Source: Gari tellinella (Eukaryota; Mollusca; Bivalvia; Cardiida; Psammobiidae). From it: a DNA stretch of 64,000 nucleotides. The stretch spans positions 27,672,742 through 27,736,741 of the forward strand of contig OV277870.1 of NCBI GenBank assembly GCA_922989275.2, in the 5' to 3' direction. The position numbers and the translations under genes are program-made. Below the pieces are notes generated by a model that was not told where the DNA came from, did not search any database, and saw only the letters and a program-made list of their open reading frames with translations. Shown here piece by piece: positions 12,105-21,806 of the stretch. Numbering within the stretch: position 1 is the stretch's first letter; every line of letters starts with the position of its first letter.

Positions 12105-12424
12105 CAGTGCTCCCTCTATACGTGTGCATGCTGTTCAGGGGGAGTTGTTATAAGGAGGAATATGGCTTAAACTTGCAACCAGATTGCATTCAGATCAGAA
12201 GCCGCGTAAAGCGGCTTCTGATCTGGATTTAATTTGTCTGTCACTCGTCAACATTTCCAATATGTCACCTTTGAAAAAAAAGCAGCCAACAACTTTGAGC
12301 AGACAATATTGCTGCAGTGAAAGCGTGATACATACATGTAACTGTTTTGTTTGGGAAACAGTGGTGATCAGTGTTGTAAGGAGGGAATCGTTCTCCGACG
12401 GGTATTTGTAGGTAGGGAACACTG
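12105..12424 (-). mobile_element. Family B MITE shared by both arms
   Basis: Ends CAGTGCTCCCTCTATAC and GTAGGTAGGGAACACTG. Core tip AAGCCGCGTAAAGCGGCTT. The mirrored copy at 40648-40967 occupies the same place, so this insertion predates the duplication. Confidence 0.88.
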
Positions 12425-13181
12425 TACTCTACATTCTACATTACTCCTACCATTGCTTACTGAATTACCTGCCTTACGCAATATCAAAGCTACTTCTTTA
12501 TATAATTTTGACTTTTTCTTAAATATTGAAAGACAGGAACATAAGCCGTAATATTTCAGCCAATGATAGACGTGCCTGTTGTTGATTATTTTATCATTGG
12601 CAAAAGAAGATGTTATCTTTAACCTATTGTCAAATAGATATGCCATTATACGCCTTTAATTTATTTCTCCAACGAAGAGAATATATCTATGCCCAATTTA
12701 TATCTATAAATATGTTAAAAAAGAAATACTAGTATTTTCTTTAGCTTGGAAGATATTATTCAGAATGGCAGTTAAGCATTACTTTCAATCCACTATTAGA
12801 AGTATCCAGTCTTCAAAACTAGGAACAAGCTATATAGGGATATCGGTCAATTCGTTTTGCATGTATGCTGATTGTGTAGCTATTTAACATTGGAGAAATG
12901 ACCACTTAATGTTGTTGTTTTTTTTGGCTTAAGTAAGATCCTTGCCGGATACACGCCAAAGGTGATTATAAGATACAGATTAGTCAGATAAAATAAACGT
13001 TAAACAACAAATAGAGGTTGGCTGCTTGCTACAGGACAAATGTAATGACGTCGCGCAAGCTAAGGTGGCACAACGTCAAAAGCGCTTGCCGGGTGGAGCA
13101 TGCCAGCTACCTTTGAAACAATTAAAAGATAAATGCATAACATTATACATCAAACTGTTCATTTTAAATAGGCGTATAAAC

Positions 13182-13303
13182 GGAATATCACCACAGTGTG
13201 TGATCCGGGCTCTTGTATCAGTTCGAGTTGGCTTTGTATTCTGGAATACACAGCCAACGAGAACTGATTCAAGAGCCCGGATCACACACTGTGGTGATGT
13301 TCC
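13182..13303. repeat. 122 bp near-perfect hairpin
   Basis: Arms of about 58 bp from GGAATATCACCACAGTGTGT to its complement ending GGTGATGTTCC, with only a few mismatches and a tiny loop near TTCTGGAA. It lies inside the 13047-15313 element and produces mirror-image frames on both strands. Confidence 0.95.
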
Positions 13304-14809
13304 TTTTATTATATACCTTATTTCAATTTATTTATTTTCTATAAAATTTCATAATACATAATGACTTTTTTGTAGAAGTCCGCCATTTTTTTATCGGCTC
13401 GATTGAGCAGTGTTTTTTCTCAAAGAACCTTCATTTAAGCGTATTAGAGTATGACTTGCACTGTTTTAAGCTTAATTCTATTTGGAAGTTCCCGTAATTA
13501 CTTGTCATTCCTTCCATTGTCTCTTTTGTTTGACAGCAGACGGAGAAAACGTAGGCAAGTTCAATGTCTTCTTGTTATTAAATATAGCATCAACATCGGG
13601 AATTCCGAAACGTCACGCGCACCTGTTCTTTATATACATCGATTGTGTATAACTTGTGTAGCATAAAAGTAGTACTGGCAATACCGTGTAGCATATATGC
13701 CATCTGATACGGACCATCTGATACGGGAAACGATTGTGGGGCTTGTATTTGCCTGTTTTGTAGATAGGTATATAATAAACTATGGTATAATTACTGTTTT
13801 CGTATAATCAATCAGTAGCGACTAACGAGGAAGAAACTGTTGAACTTTTCAGAATAAACGTCGCGTGAGACGTAACACTTCAACTCGTCTCTCTGTTGTC
13901 TCAAGTCGATTACAAAATAACCGTATACGATTTTGACCGGGAAACGAATGCACGACGATCTAAATGTGACATCATTTAAAATCCCGGGAGGAGAAAGCGT
14001 TATTTTGAAAGACGATGAAGAACTAATACCTTTTATCTACTGTTACAATTTGTAAGACATAAGAAAAACGGCGTGTTTCTAACACCAACGCGGCGATGGT
14101 AAGCTTTTTAAGCATTTATTTTACTTGGAGAGGTTTTAAATTTAAACCATAAAATTAGGTTTTACTTTTATTGCCGCAGACGTAAGCATGTTTATTTCGC
14201 GTATAAACTTTTTATAAAATCACTGAAAACGTGTGTGGAGGAAAATGTCACACTTTTTTAAAATTAAACGGTTTTATTCGTAATGCAACTATTAGCAGTG
14301 GTTAAAATGCATGACGGACGTAAATTATTGATTTAAAAATAAAATGACATAGTTGGGTTTTTCTCTAGTTTAAGCAATGTGAATTTTAAGTCAATCGAAT
14401 AACAGGTATTTTTTAAATCGAGGATTATCTGTGTGGAGGAAAATGTCACACCTACTGGTTTTGACGTTAATAACGTCAGGCGCATTTTTAGTATAATTAT
14501 GTTGCCGTCTCAATAGAGTTAGACTGCGCAAACCGTGTCGTGATAAATATGGTTCAGAATTCCAACCCGGTCATAACGTTATAAATGGTAATTATTTACT
14601 AAGCTCTGACCAATAACTTGTTTCACCAAAGCTTATATTAGTAAATTTTTTAAAGCAACTGTTCCCGCAAAAAGCGTCATTTATATTTGTAATTAAGTAG
14701 ACGTGTCAAACGGCACCATTCAGATATCAGACTCTATACATAGGCGAATTCTGAAATTTCTGTCTTAATCCTTTAAGATTTTAGAATTGGCGATAGGTTA
14801 CCACTTTAA

Positions 14810-14885
14810 ACAGATTGAAAGTAAAGCAAGGTGCGCATTAAGCCGCTTTCCGCTTTATTTACATCCTGCTTTAAGCTTCTATCAT
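14810..14885 (+). repeat. Family C palindrome fragment
   Basis: TTTAAACAGATTGAAAGTAA, a short palindromic centre, then ACATCCTGCTTTAAGC. The shared downstream tail is decayed. Confidence 0.6.
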
Positions 14886-14904
14886 ATGTCCTTAGCCCAA
14901 ATGT

Positions 14905-15050
14905 CACTTACAGTTTGAGCTGAATCTGAAACTGTTTTCAAGCATTTGGTAACTCGGTTTTCAAAAGCTCAAATCTGAATAAACAAATACTTGAGAACGA
15001 TCTCATACTCAACTCAAACTAAACTCTTTATCACCTTGGACCCAGGTCAA
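14905..15050 (+). repeat. Family L interspersed repeat
   Basis: Begins TTTGAGCTGAATCTGAAACT and ends ATCACCTTGGACCCAGGTCA. Similar units lie at 18148-18336 and 39178-39315 in the same orientation. Confidence 0.65.
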
Positions 15051-15632
15051 ATGCAGCAGTTGTTTCTATCATTCAGATTCAAATTTAACGTGATGCAGAA
15101 TGTTCATTTATTTATGTGTTTTACTGTAATTAATCATATGCCGTATGTGTTTACATTAATTATATGCTAAAAGTAAATTATGACAGAAACAGTTATATTT
15201 ATATACATGAACGTGTAATCTATCATGCGACTGTACATATTTGACGTGAAAACCCTTATTATTTGACACAATATGACGTAACGTCGGTGTGCCACCTTAG
15301 CTTGCGCAGCGTCATTGCATACAGGCAAGAAATGAGCTTCCTGTATTACAGTTGCAATGTGTTGCTTTTTTGCGTTTTTGTCCTGCATTCAGCAGCGAAA
15401 TTTCCATGTAGCCTTGTATGCTTAAGGGAAACTCTTTCCGCATAATACCAAATAAAGCCGACTTCCTTGCATTTTCATAGCAGTTCGCCTACTTTAAGAC
15501 AACTCTGGTATATTTTATCATTTTTATGGCGTATTTTCAGTTTCAATCAAGGGATTGCCTGTAGCTTTCTTGGTTTAAGATGTGTATCTCATTAGACTTA
15601 ACCGTAAACCCTCTCTCACACAACAATCAATA

Positions 15633-15860
15633 TTAACCTATCGTGTCCACTTTCCAATATATGGGACATAGGCAAACAGTGAAGACTCTGATCAGATGCC
15701 GCATAATGCGGCGTTTTGTCAGAATCTACACTGTTTGCTGATACGAATTGCAATATAAAACAAAATGAAAATAAAAGTTTTGACCAGGTATCCCCTTGAT
15801 AAAAAATGGACAAATCCAATATATAAACAAGGAAGAATCCACTAGGCGTAACTGGGTTAA
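15633..15860 (-). mobile_element. Family E MITE (TTAA type), absent from the other arm
   Basis: TTAA at 15633-15636 and 15857-15860 bounds an element with the family E order and the core tip CCGCATAATGCGG. The right-arm partner (reverse complement, near 36165) reads ATCTACATTAATATCTCCG with one TTAA and no element. This matches a TTAA target duplication. Confidence 0.9.
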
Positions 15861-15891
15861 TATCACCGTATGTCTGCAACACATGTGCCTA

Positions 15892-16143
15892 TAGTAGAGA
15901 CTACGCTATTGTTATCCAATAAACGCGTGTACGCTAAATTCATTATTTCAATTGCAAACAGTTTGGAGCAAGAGCAGACCTCGAGTAACACGGCGTCTGA
16001 TCAGGCTCCAAACTGTTTGCAACTCAAATAAAAAAAAACATGAGAAAGATCAATTAATCGGGTTTTTTTTCTACGTTTTAGTACACTGCATTTGCGTTTC
16101 GTATGCGTTTGTAAAACGGGAAAGAATAACGTCTCCTCAACTG
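15892..16143 (-). mobile_element. Diverged family A MITE shared by both arms
   Basis: Core left half is damaged (GGAGCAAGAGCAGACCTCGA). Ends are AGTAGAGACTACGC and CGTCTCCTCAACTG. It matches 35908-36144 in mirrored position and orientation, so it predates the duplication. Confidence 0.8.
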
Positions 16144-16161
16144 TACTTAGTTAGTACAGGG

Positions 16162-16387
16162 TTAACCCATTTACGCCCAGTTAATTCTTCCATGTTCATA
16201 TATTGGATTAGTCAATTTTACATCAAAGGGATGCCAACATTTTTATTTTCATTATGTCTTATATTGAAATTCCTATCAGCAAAAACAGTGTAGACTCTTA
16301 TCAGACGCCACATTACGCGGCGTCTGATTAGAGTCTACACTATTTGCCTATGTCCCATATATGGGATCGTGGTCACATATGGCTTAA
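16162..16387 (+). mobile_element. Family E MITE, absent from the other arm
   Basis: TTAA at 16162-16165 and 16384-16387. The right arm (reverse complement, near 35887) reads TTCAGGATTAAAATAACACT with one TTAA. Together with the E copy at 15633 it gives inverted E copies on both sides of an older A copy. Confidence 0.9.
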
Positions 16388-16911
16388 CATAAAATTGAAG
16401 ATAATTTTTGTGGTTTTCTGTGTTACTTTAGTATCGCTTGTTCTCGATTACTAAATAGAGTTATATTGCCGTAATACAGGTATATTCGAGCATGACCTAT
16501 GGATACACAAGGATATACCAAGCCTAGTAGAATTATTGAAATAACAATGATTCTTGTTATTCTCTGGTCTTGTATCAGATTCCGTATTATCCTCCGTGAT
16601 ATGTTCGTTTTGATAGATTAAAGCACTTATCACTGTAACGCGTTTACGTTTCTTTGATTAACATTGCATCTCCACTGAAAACAGTGTAGAACCAGATGAG
16701 AGAGCTTTAACAGTGTTACAGTGACATAAGCGTTAATGATTTAACAATAATTTGCTTTGGGTAAAAACAAAATTGTCAAAATGTACTAGATTTACTTGTA
16801 ATTGTCCATTTAGAGTTTAAGTGGTCAATTAATCAACATTTGTCGGTGGATGGCTCCCCGACCCCAACGCACCTATGACATCTAATCCGATTCCAAACAA
16901 TTTGTTATATA

Positions 16912-17209
16912 TAGCTCCCTCCCTACAGCGACATCCAACGAGACACAAACATTGTGTGCGTTGTTCGGAAGGAGTCGCGTATCGCGGCGTCTGATCTGGA
17001 TTCAAGCTGTTTGTCACTCGTTATTAAGGTTTCATCTATCAACATGTCCATTAGGTAACTTTGAGAAAAGCAGTAGATGACAATTTTAAGCAGACGACAT
17101 TGCAGTCGTGAATAGCTTTGACATAAGTGTCCAGTTTAGTGAACAGCGGAAAGGGTCGCTGTAAGGAGGAAGTCGTTGATGGGAGGGCCATTGTAAAGAG
17201 AGGGCACTG
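16912..17209 (-). mobile_element. Family B MITE, diverged
   Basis: Runs from AGCTCCCTCCCTACAGCG to TAAAGAGAGGGCACTG. The left half of the core is missing: GAAGGAGTCGCGTATC passes straight to GCGGCGTCTGATCTGG. Confidence 0.75.
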
Positions 17210-17279
17210 TAGATCCATTTTCTCATTTTAGAAAGAAACCTCTTCCCTGCTGTAACTCGTTTAAACAAGAATACTGCTA

Positions 17280-17525
17280 CAGTGGAGAATCTGCTATTCT
17301 TTCCCGTTTAAACGCTAACGTACGCAAACGCAAAGCACTAAAACGTAGAAAAGTACAACTTTTGGACAATTCTGATATTTCATGTTTATCTTGGTGGCAA
17401 ACAGTTTAGAGCCTGATCAGACGCCGGGTTACCCGGCGTCTGATCTGGCTCCAAACTGTTTGCACTGTAAATAATAGTTTTAGCGTAAACGCGTTTATTG
17501 GGAAAGAATAACACATTCTCCACTG
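17280..17525 (+). mobile_element. Family A MITE
   Basis: A 246 bp copy, CAGTGGAGAATCTGCTATTC to ACACATTCTCCACTG. Left TA is mutated to CTA; right neighbour is TGG. Core tip CCGGGTTACCCGG. Confidence 0.92.
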
Positions 17526-17571
17526 TGGTAGAAACTAATATAACTACATGTAGCTAGCAGTGTTAATCCTG

Positions 17572-17818
17572 TTAATCCCTCCTTTACCTTTTCACGATCA
17601 AACTGTATCGTCATGTTTTGCCCCTTCACCGCCATATTGTCGTCTGCTTCAGTGTTTTGTCTGCAATATTGTTTCAATGTTAGATTTAAGGCAGTATAAA
17701 TGTTTTTAGTTAAAAACACATGACAAACAGTTTTGAGCATGATCAGACGTCGCGTTATGTCAGGATCAAAACTGTTTGCAAATACGCTTTATTACGTTAT
17801 TGATAATGAAAGGGCTAA
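17572..17818 (-). mobile_element. Family F MITE, diverged
   Basis: Starts TTAATCCCTCCTTTACC and ends ATGAAAGGGCTAA. It holds the F tail segment (complement of GAAGCAGACGACAATATGGC) and a core reduced at the tip (GATCAGACGTCGCGTTATGT). Confidence 0.75.
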
Positions 17819-17929
17819 GATACGCAACATGAATATATCCATTTCGTTAGATCTATTCTGTATTCTAAGATTTGTTTAGCGTATTTTTTACTTGAACTCG
17901 TTTTTACAGAATGCTATTTCCTATCCCAG

Positions 17930-18135
17930 TTCAACTAGCATTGTCTGTACCATTAGTTATGTCGAACACGGCAAGTCTTAAATGCTGTTTATTACTGCTG
18001 TCAGTGTTTGATAAAAGGGTGTCTGCTTCTATAACTAGATAATGGCTGAGATGCAAAAAATGCACAACAGTACTTTTACACAGGCGGATGTGGTTTCAAA
18101 TGAGAGCTTAAACACCCTTATGTTATTACTGAATG
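17930..18135 (+). repeat. Block present three times in the window
   Basis: Contains ACACGGCAAGTCTTAAATGC and TAACTAGATAATGGCTGAGA. It recurs directly at about 25300-25510 and inverted at about 32545-32770. The inverted copy is the expected arm partner; the central direct copy is extra. Confidence 0.8.
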
Positions 18136-18147
18136 CTAGGTCCAATG

Positions 18148-18336
18148 TTATAAAGCGTTTGAGCTGAGTCTGAGTGTGTTCTCCAACATTTGATTGGTCA
18201 GATTAGAGCCTATGCTCGAGAGAGACTTTAGAATCAACTGAAAAGCTTGATAACCTTGGACCTTATTGTGTCTACAGTTTGAACAATGGTCATTCCAAGG
18301 ATAACGCTGATTTAGAAACAAGGTTGTTCTAACCAT
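18148..18336 (+). repeat. Family L interspersed repeat
   Basis: GCGTTTGAGCTGAGTCTGAG to AACCTTGGACC and beyond, with partly palindromic ATTTGATTGGTC. It is absent from the matching right-arm position. Confidence 0.65.
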
Positions 18337-18528
18337 TGCCGTTTGATGGTTTTGATGGTATGTGCGTCAGACATAGTTTTCACTGTTATGAGAGGTTACA
18401 TAAAAATTATTGACCTTATTGAATTAGACTTTTAAGGGAAGGCAATATCATTTTTACCAATATAACAGCATTTCTGCTGAAAAAGCTATGGCCCCTCACA
18501 TAATAAAGAAACGTCAACATTTTAAAAT

Positions 18529-18899
18529 ACAGTGTTCGCACACTACAACATCACCCAATGGGAGATAAAGCTTTGTCTCGTTGTTGGGAGGGAGTCGTTA
18601 TAGGGAGGTAAATTGACTTATATTTGTAAACAGATTGAATCTAGATTAGTTGCCGCAATACGTTGCGTCTGATTTGCATTCAAGATGTTTGTCCCTCGTC
18701 ATTTTGTCTTTTTTCCGTAAAAATGTCCAATATGTGTCTTTGAGAAAAATAGCAGACGACAATATTAAACAAACGATATTTAAATCGTGAAAAGGTTGGT
18801 GAAAAGGTTGGTCAAACTTGTCTTGCTCGGGGAACAGCAACAAGCGTTTTTGTTAGGAGGGAATCGTTGTTGAGGGGGCTGTTGACTGGAAGAAGCATA
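18529..18899 (-). mobile_element. Family B MITE, diverged
   Basis: Starts CAGTGTTCGCACACTAC and ends near GAAGAAGCATAGTA. Core tip CCGCAATACGTTGCG is weakened. It includes a local tandem TGAAAAGGTTGG at about 18788-18812. Confidence 0.7.
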
Positions 18900-19047
18900 G
18901 TATTGCCATTTTCTAAGTTTAGTGTACGTCTTACGTGCTTCGTTTCGTAACGCCATCCTTACTATAAGATCTTAGGATATTGAAAGGATTGTGTCCAAAT
19001 TCGTGCGATATTGTCTTCATACAATGAAAAATACGTTGTTCTTCTTC

Positions 19048-19297
19048 TTTTAGCACTTTCACTGTCAATGACGACATAAAGCAAATTTGCAAACAGTTTT
19101 GATTCTGATTAGATGCCGCGTCACGCAGCGTCTGACCAGGATCAAATCTGTGTCCCGCTGGTTTTGAAATTGGGTCAGTTATACCGCCCTAAATATATCT
19201 TTGAAACGATATTGCCGACAACAGTATTGATGCAGAGGATAATGTGGCGGTAAAGGGGCTAAAAACCTCACGGTAAATTTGATCATGAAAGGGTTCA
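19048..19297 (+). mobile_element. Family F MITE, diverged
   Basis: GCACTTTCACTGTCAATGAC, core tip CCGCGTCACGCAGCG, tail TGTGGCGGTAAAGGGGC and end GATCATGAAAGGGTTCA. The TTAA ends are mutated. Confidence 0.75.
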
Positions 19298-19299
19298 AT

Positions 19300-19486
19300 C
19301 TAAATGAAACGCAAACGCAATAAAAGAAAAAGTGAAGAAAATGATAACTTTTGTAAATTTTTGAATTCCATTTTCATCTATCTTCGTGACACACAGTTTG
19401 GAGTCTGATCTGGCTCAACATTGTTTGTAATAAAAATAATAGTTTTAGCATTAACGCGTGATTGGGAAAATGGGACATTCGCTGTA
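19300..19486 (+). mobile_element. Decayed family A copy shared by both arms
   Basis: Retains ATGAAACGCAAACGCAAT, CACAGTTTGGAGTCTGATCT and AATAATAGTTTTAGCATTAA. The mirrored partner is 32078-32289, so it predates the duplication. Confidence 0.7.
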
Positions 19487-20738
19487 AAAGACCTTTCAAA
19501 GTGAAAGAGGAACTTGTTCACGTTTAAGCGTTAATGCGTTCTTGTTAAGAAAATAATGAAGAATAATTTTCTTATCTGATGTAAAGTTTTCATCGGACTT
19601 CAGTCAATAATTCTGTTTAATTAAGCCAGCCTGTATAATATTATTTTGCATTTCATGAAGTCGTTGACAATAAGGAAGAACATTGATTGAACATTACAGC
19701 AAAAGCTTCTAAGCAACAGTGATACTGTAACGCGAGCAGAACGTTTCTCAATTTATACTGAGCTATCTGCTCATTATATGATTGTACAAATAATCAAATG
19801 TCAATTAAACTAATAAAATTATAAACATGGGAACCCACAGATAACTTGCTGTGGTATTGAGCAAAATGATCTACAATGATTCTCAAATGCATATAATTAA
19901 TATACTATTAATAAACAAAATGAGCAACCAACTGAGTCAAACTGAGAGATAGAAAATGGCGATTAGGTTCTACTGTAGCTCAATAATGAATAACCTTTGT
20001 ATTAAAGGTGCTCACTATTATATTAACTCTCCCAGAAGATGGGGCTTTGCTCAGGCCGGGCTTCTCTGTGAGCAATTGTTTATATTTACAGACTGACCTA
20101 TAGTTCGCTTTCGAGATCTGCACTCTCTGAAGTTGTCAGTGGTTCTGATCTGATGCAGCCGAAACTGTTGTATTTATATGCATTGGTGACCAAAGAAATC
20201 AAACAAGACAAATAATTGAATGTGATTTGTAAAACAAATATTCATTGGTTGATTGAGGCATTGTATAATAAAATGTACGACTCTAGCTGTCACAATATCG
20301 TTATCGTCTCACTTCACAATACTCATTACACCAAATTGAGTAAATCACCAATAATTAGTTGATGCAGACACATCAATGACAGGCTTGAAGTCGGCACTTT
20401 TAGAATTTTACGCGTGTAAACTACACTTTATACAAAACGCAATGCAAAGATCCAAAACATGACAACGTTTTCCTCAAATTGTAGAGGCTTAATCTAAACC
20501 TAAATGATAGACAGTTTGGAATCTGTCAGTTAATCGGTGTTTGGTCTGGCTCCAAACTGTTTGCATAAAATACTTTTATTGATGAAGAATAAGGTCTTTC
20601 TCACTGTCTCATTAATATGTACCGTTAATCTTATGTTATTTAAAGATACATTCTTTCACTAGGCAAGGAAATAGAATACATCTGCTTAATAACGTGCCCT
20701 TCATTCAATCTCCACCTGAATTCCAGAATGTCAATTTA

Positions 20739-21130
20739 CAGTGCTCCCTCTCTACAACGCAATTTACAATGATCCCTCTCTACAACGACAACCAATGGAA
20801 GTCAACGATTGTGTGTGTCGTTCGAAGGAAGTTGTTATACGGGGGGGGGGGGGGGGGGGGGGGGGGTTGGCCTACAATTGGTAACACATTGAATCCAGAT
20901 CAGACGCCGCGTTAATCGATGTTTGACCTGGCTATAAACTGTTTCCACTGTAAATAATAGTTTTAGCGTAAACGCGTTTATTGGGAAAGAATAATACATT
21001 CTCCACTGTACAACGATACCCAACGGGAAACAACGATTGTATGTGTTGTGTGAAGGGAGTTGTTATATGGAGGGACATTGGCTAACATTTGCAAACATAT
21101 TGAATTCAGATCAGACGCCGCGTATCTCCA
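20739..21130. mobile_element. Chimeric A/B element cluster with a G26 tract
   Basis: Order: a B left end (CAGTGCTCCCTCTCTACAAC), a second B left end (20770s), 26 consecutive G (20841-20866), the B half-core (AATCCAGATCAGACGCCGCG), then the right half of family A ending CATTCTCCACTG at 21008, then another B left portion (21009 to about 21130). The right arm has one ordinary B copy here (30792-31110). Confidence 0.8.
20841..20866 (+). repeat. Poly-G tract, 26 G
   Basis: An uninterrupted run of 26 G on the plus strand, bordered by TATAC and TTGGCC. It could form a quadruplex and could also be a sequencing length artefact. Confidence 0.95.
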
Positions 21131-21609
21131 TTGCCATTTGCTGTTAATTCGAGGTAATAAAAATTAGACCAAAATGATCTAATTAATGTCTTTAAGTTTT
21201 ATATATAATAGTTTATATCTATTATATGCAATCGGCAGGAAAGTAGTTATTTGATTCAACAATTACTTCAAGATTGTCTCTACATTGTTCGTTAATCATA
21301 ATAGATAGACGTAACTAATTTGATTAAGAGAGAACATTATCCTATCTTGAAAAAGTGTGATTTGACTGACACTACCGGTTTAGAACCATAATTACGTCTG
21401 ATCGCATTTGCAGTGTGGTCAGGCAACGCAATTTTAGATAGAAATATAAGTCACCCATGAATGCATAGAGATTGAATTTAAACTATTTTGACAAGTTTAC
21501 AGTGCGTGATAATTGAGCGGGATAAAGGTTAATGCGTTCAGTCTATTAAGAGCTATAGTAGGGAAGACACTTTCACTTCACTAAAAAATGTTTGTGCTTT
21601 AAACCTTAT

Positions 21610-21806
21610 GTCCATTTTGAACGAATTGGAGCCAGATCAGATACCTGGATACCATTCATTTGACCAGGCTTCAAACAGTTTGCAACTCAGATACAAAGGT
21701 TTCTTCAACAGTTTCAAACAAATTTCTTTGCCTACGTTTCAATGTATTGCGTTTCCCGCTTGATTTTGGTTAAAGGTGAAAGGATAACGTCTTTTCCACT
21801 TTATAT
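21610..21806 (-). mobile_element. Decayed family A copy shared by both arms
   Basis: Keeps TTGGAGCCAGATCAGATACC and GAAAGGATAACGTCTTTTCC. The mirrored partner lies at about 29880-30065. Confidence 0.65.

Larger units (their letters stand above)
13047..15313. mobile_element. 2.27 kb element with GCGCAAGCTAAGGTGGCAC inverted ends
   Basis: Ends are inverted: GACGTCGCGCAAGCTAAGG at 13047 and its near complement CCTTAGCTTGCGCAGCGTC ending at 15313. In the right arm (reverse complement, 39410-39450) the flanks GGACAAATGTAAT and GCATACAG are joined without it. Internally it has the 122 bp hairpin 13182-13303, a 22 bp direct repeat at 14231 and 14429, and a family C fragment. No reading frame exceeds 111 codons and that one is the hairpin, so it is non-autonomous. 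Target duplication is short (2-4 bp, AAT/ATT-like) and unresolved. Confidence 0.85.

Noticed and set aside
13026..13361. Pair of 111- and 69-codon frames on opposite strands with mirror-image peptides
   Set aside because: Both are produced by the 122 bp palindrome at 13182-13303.
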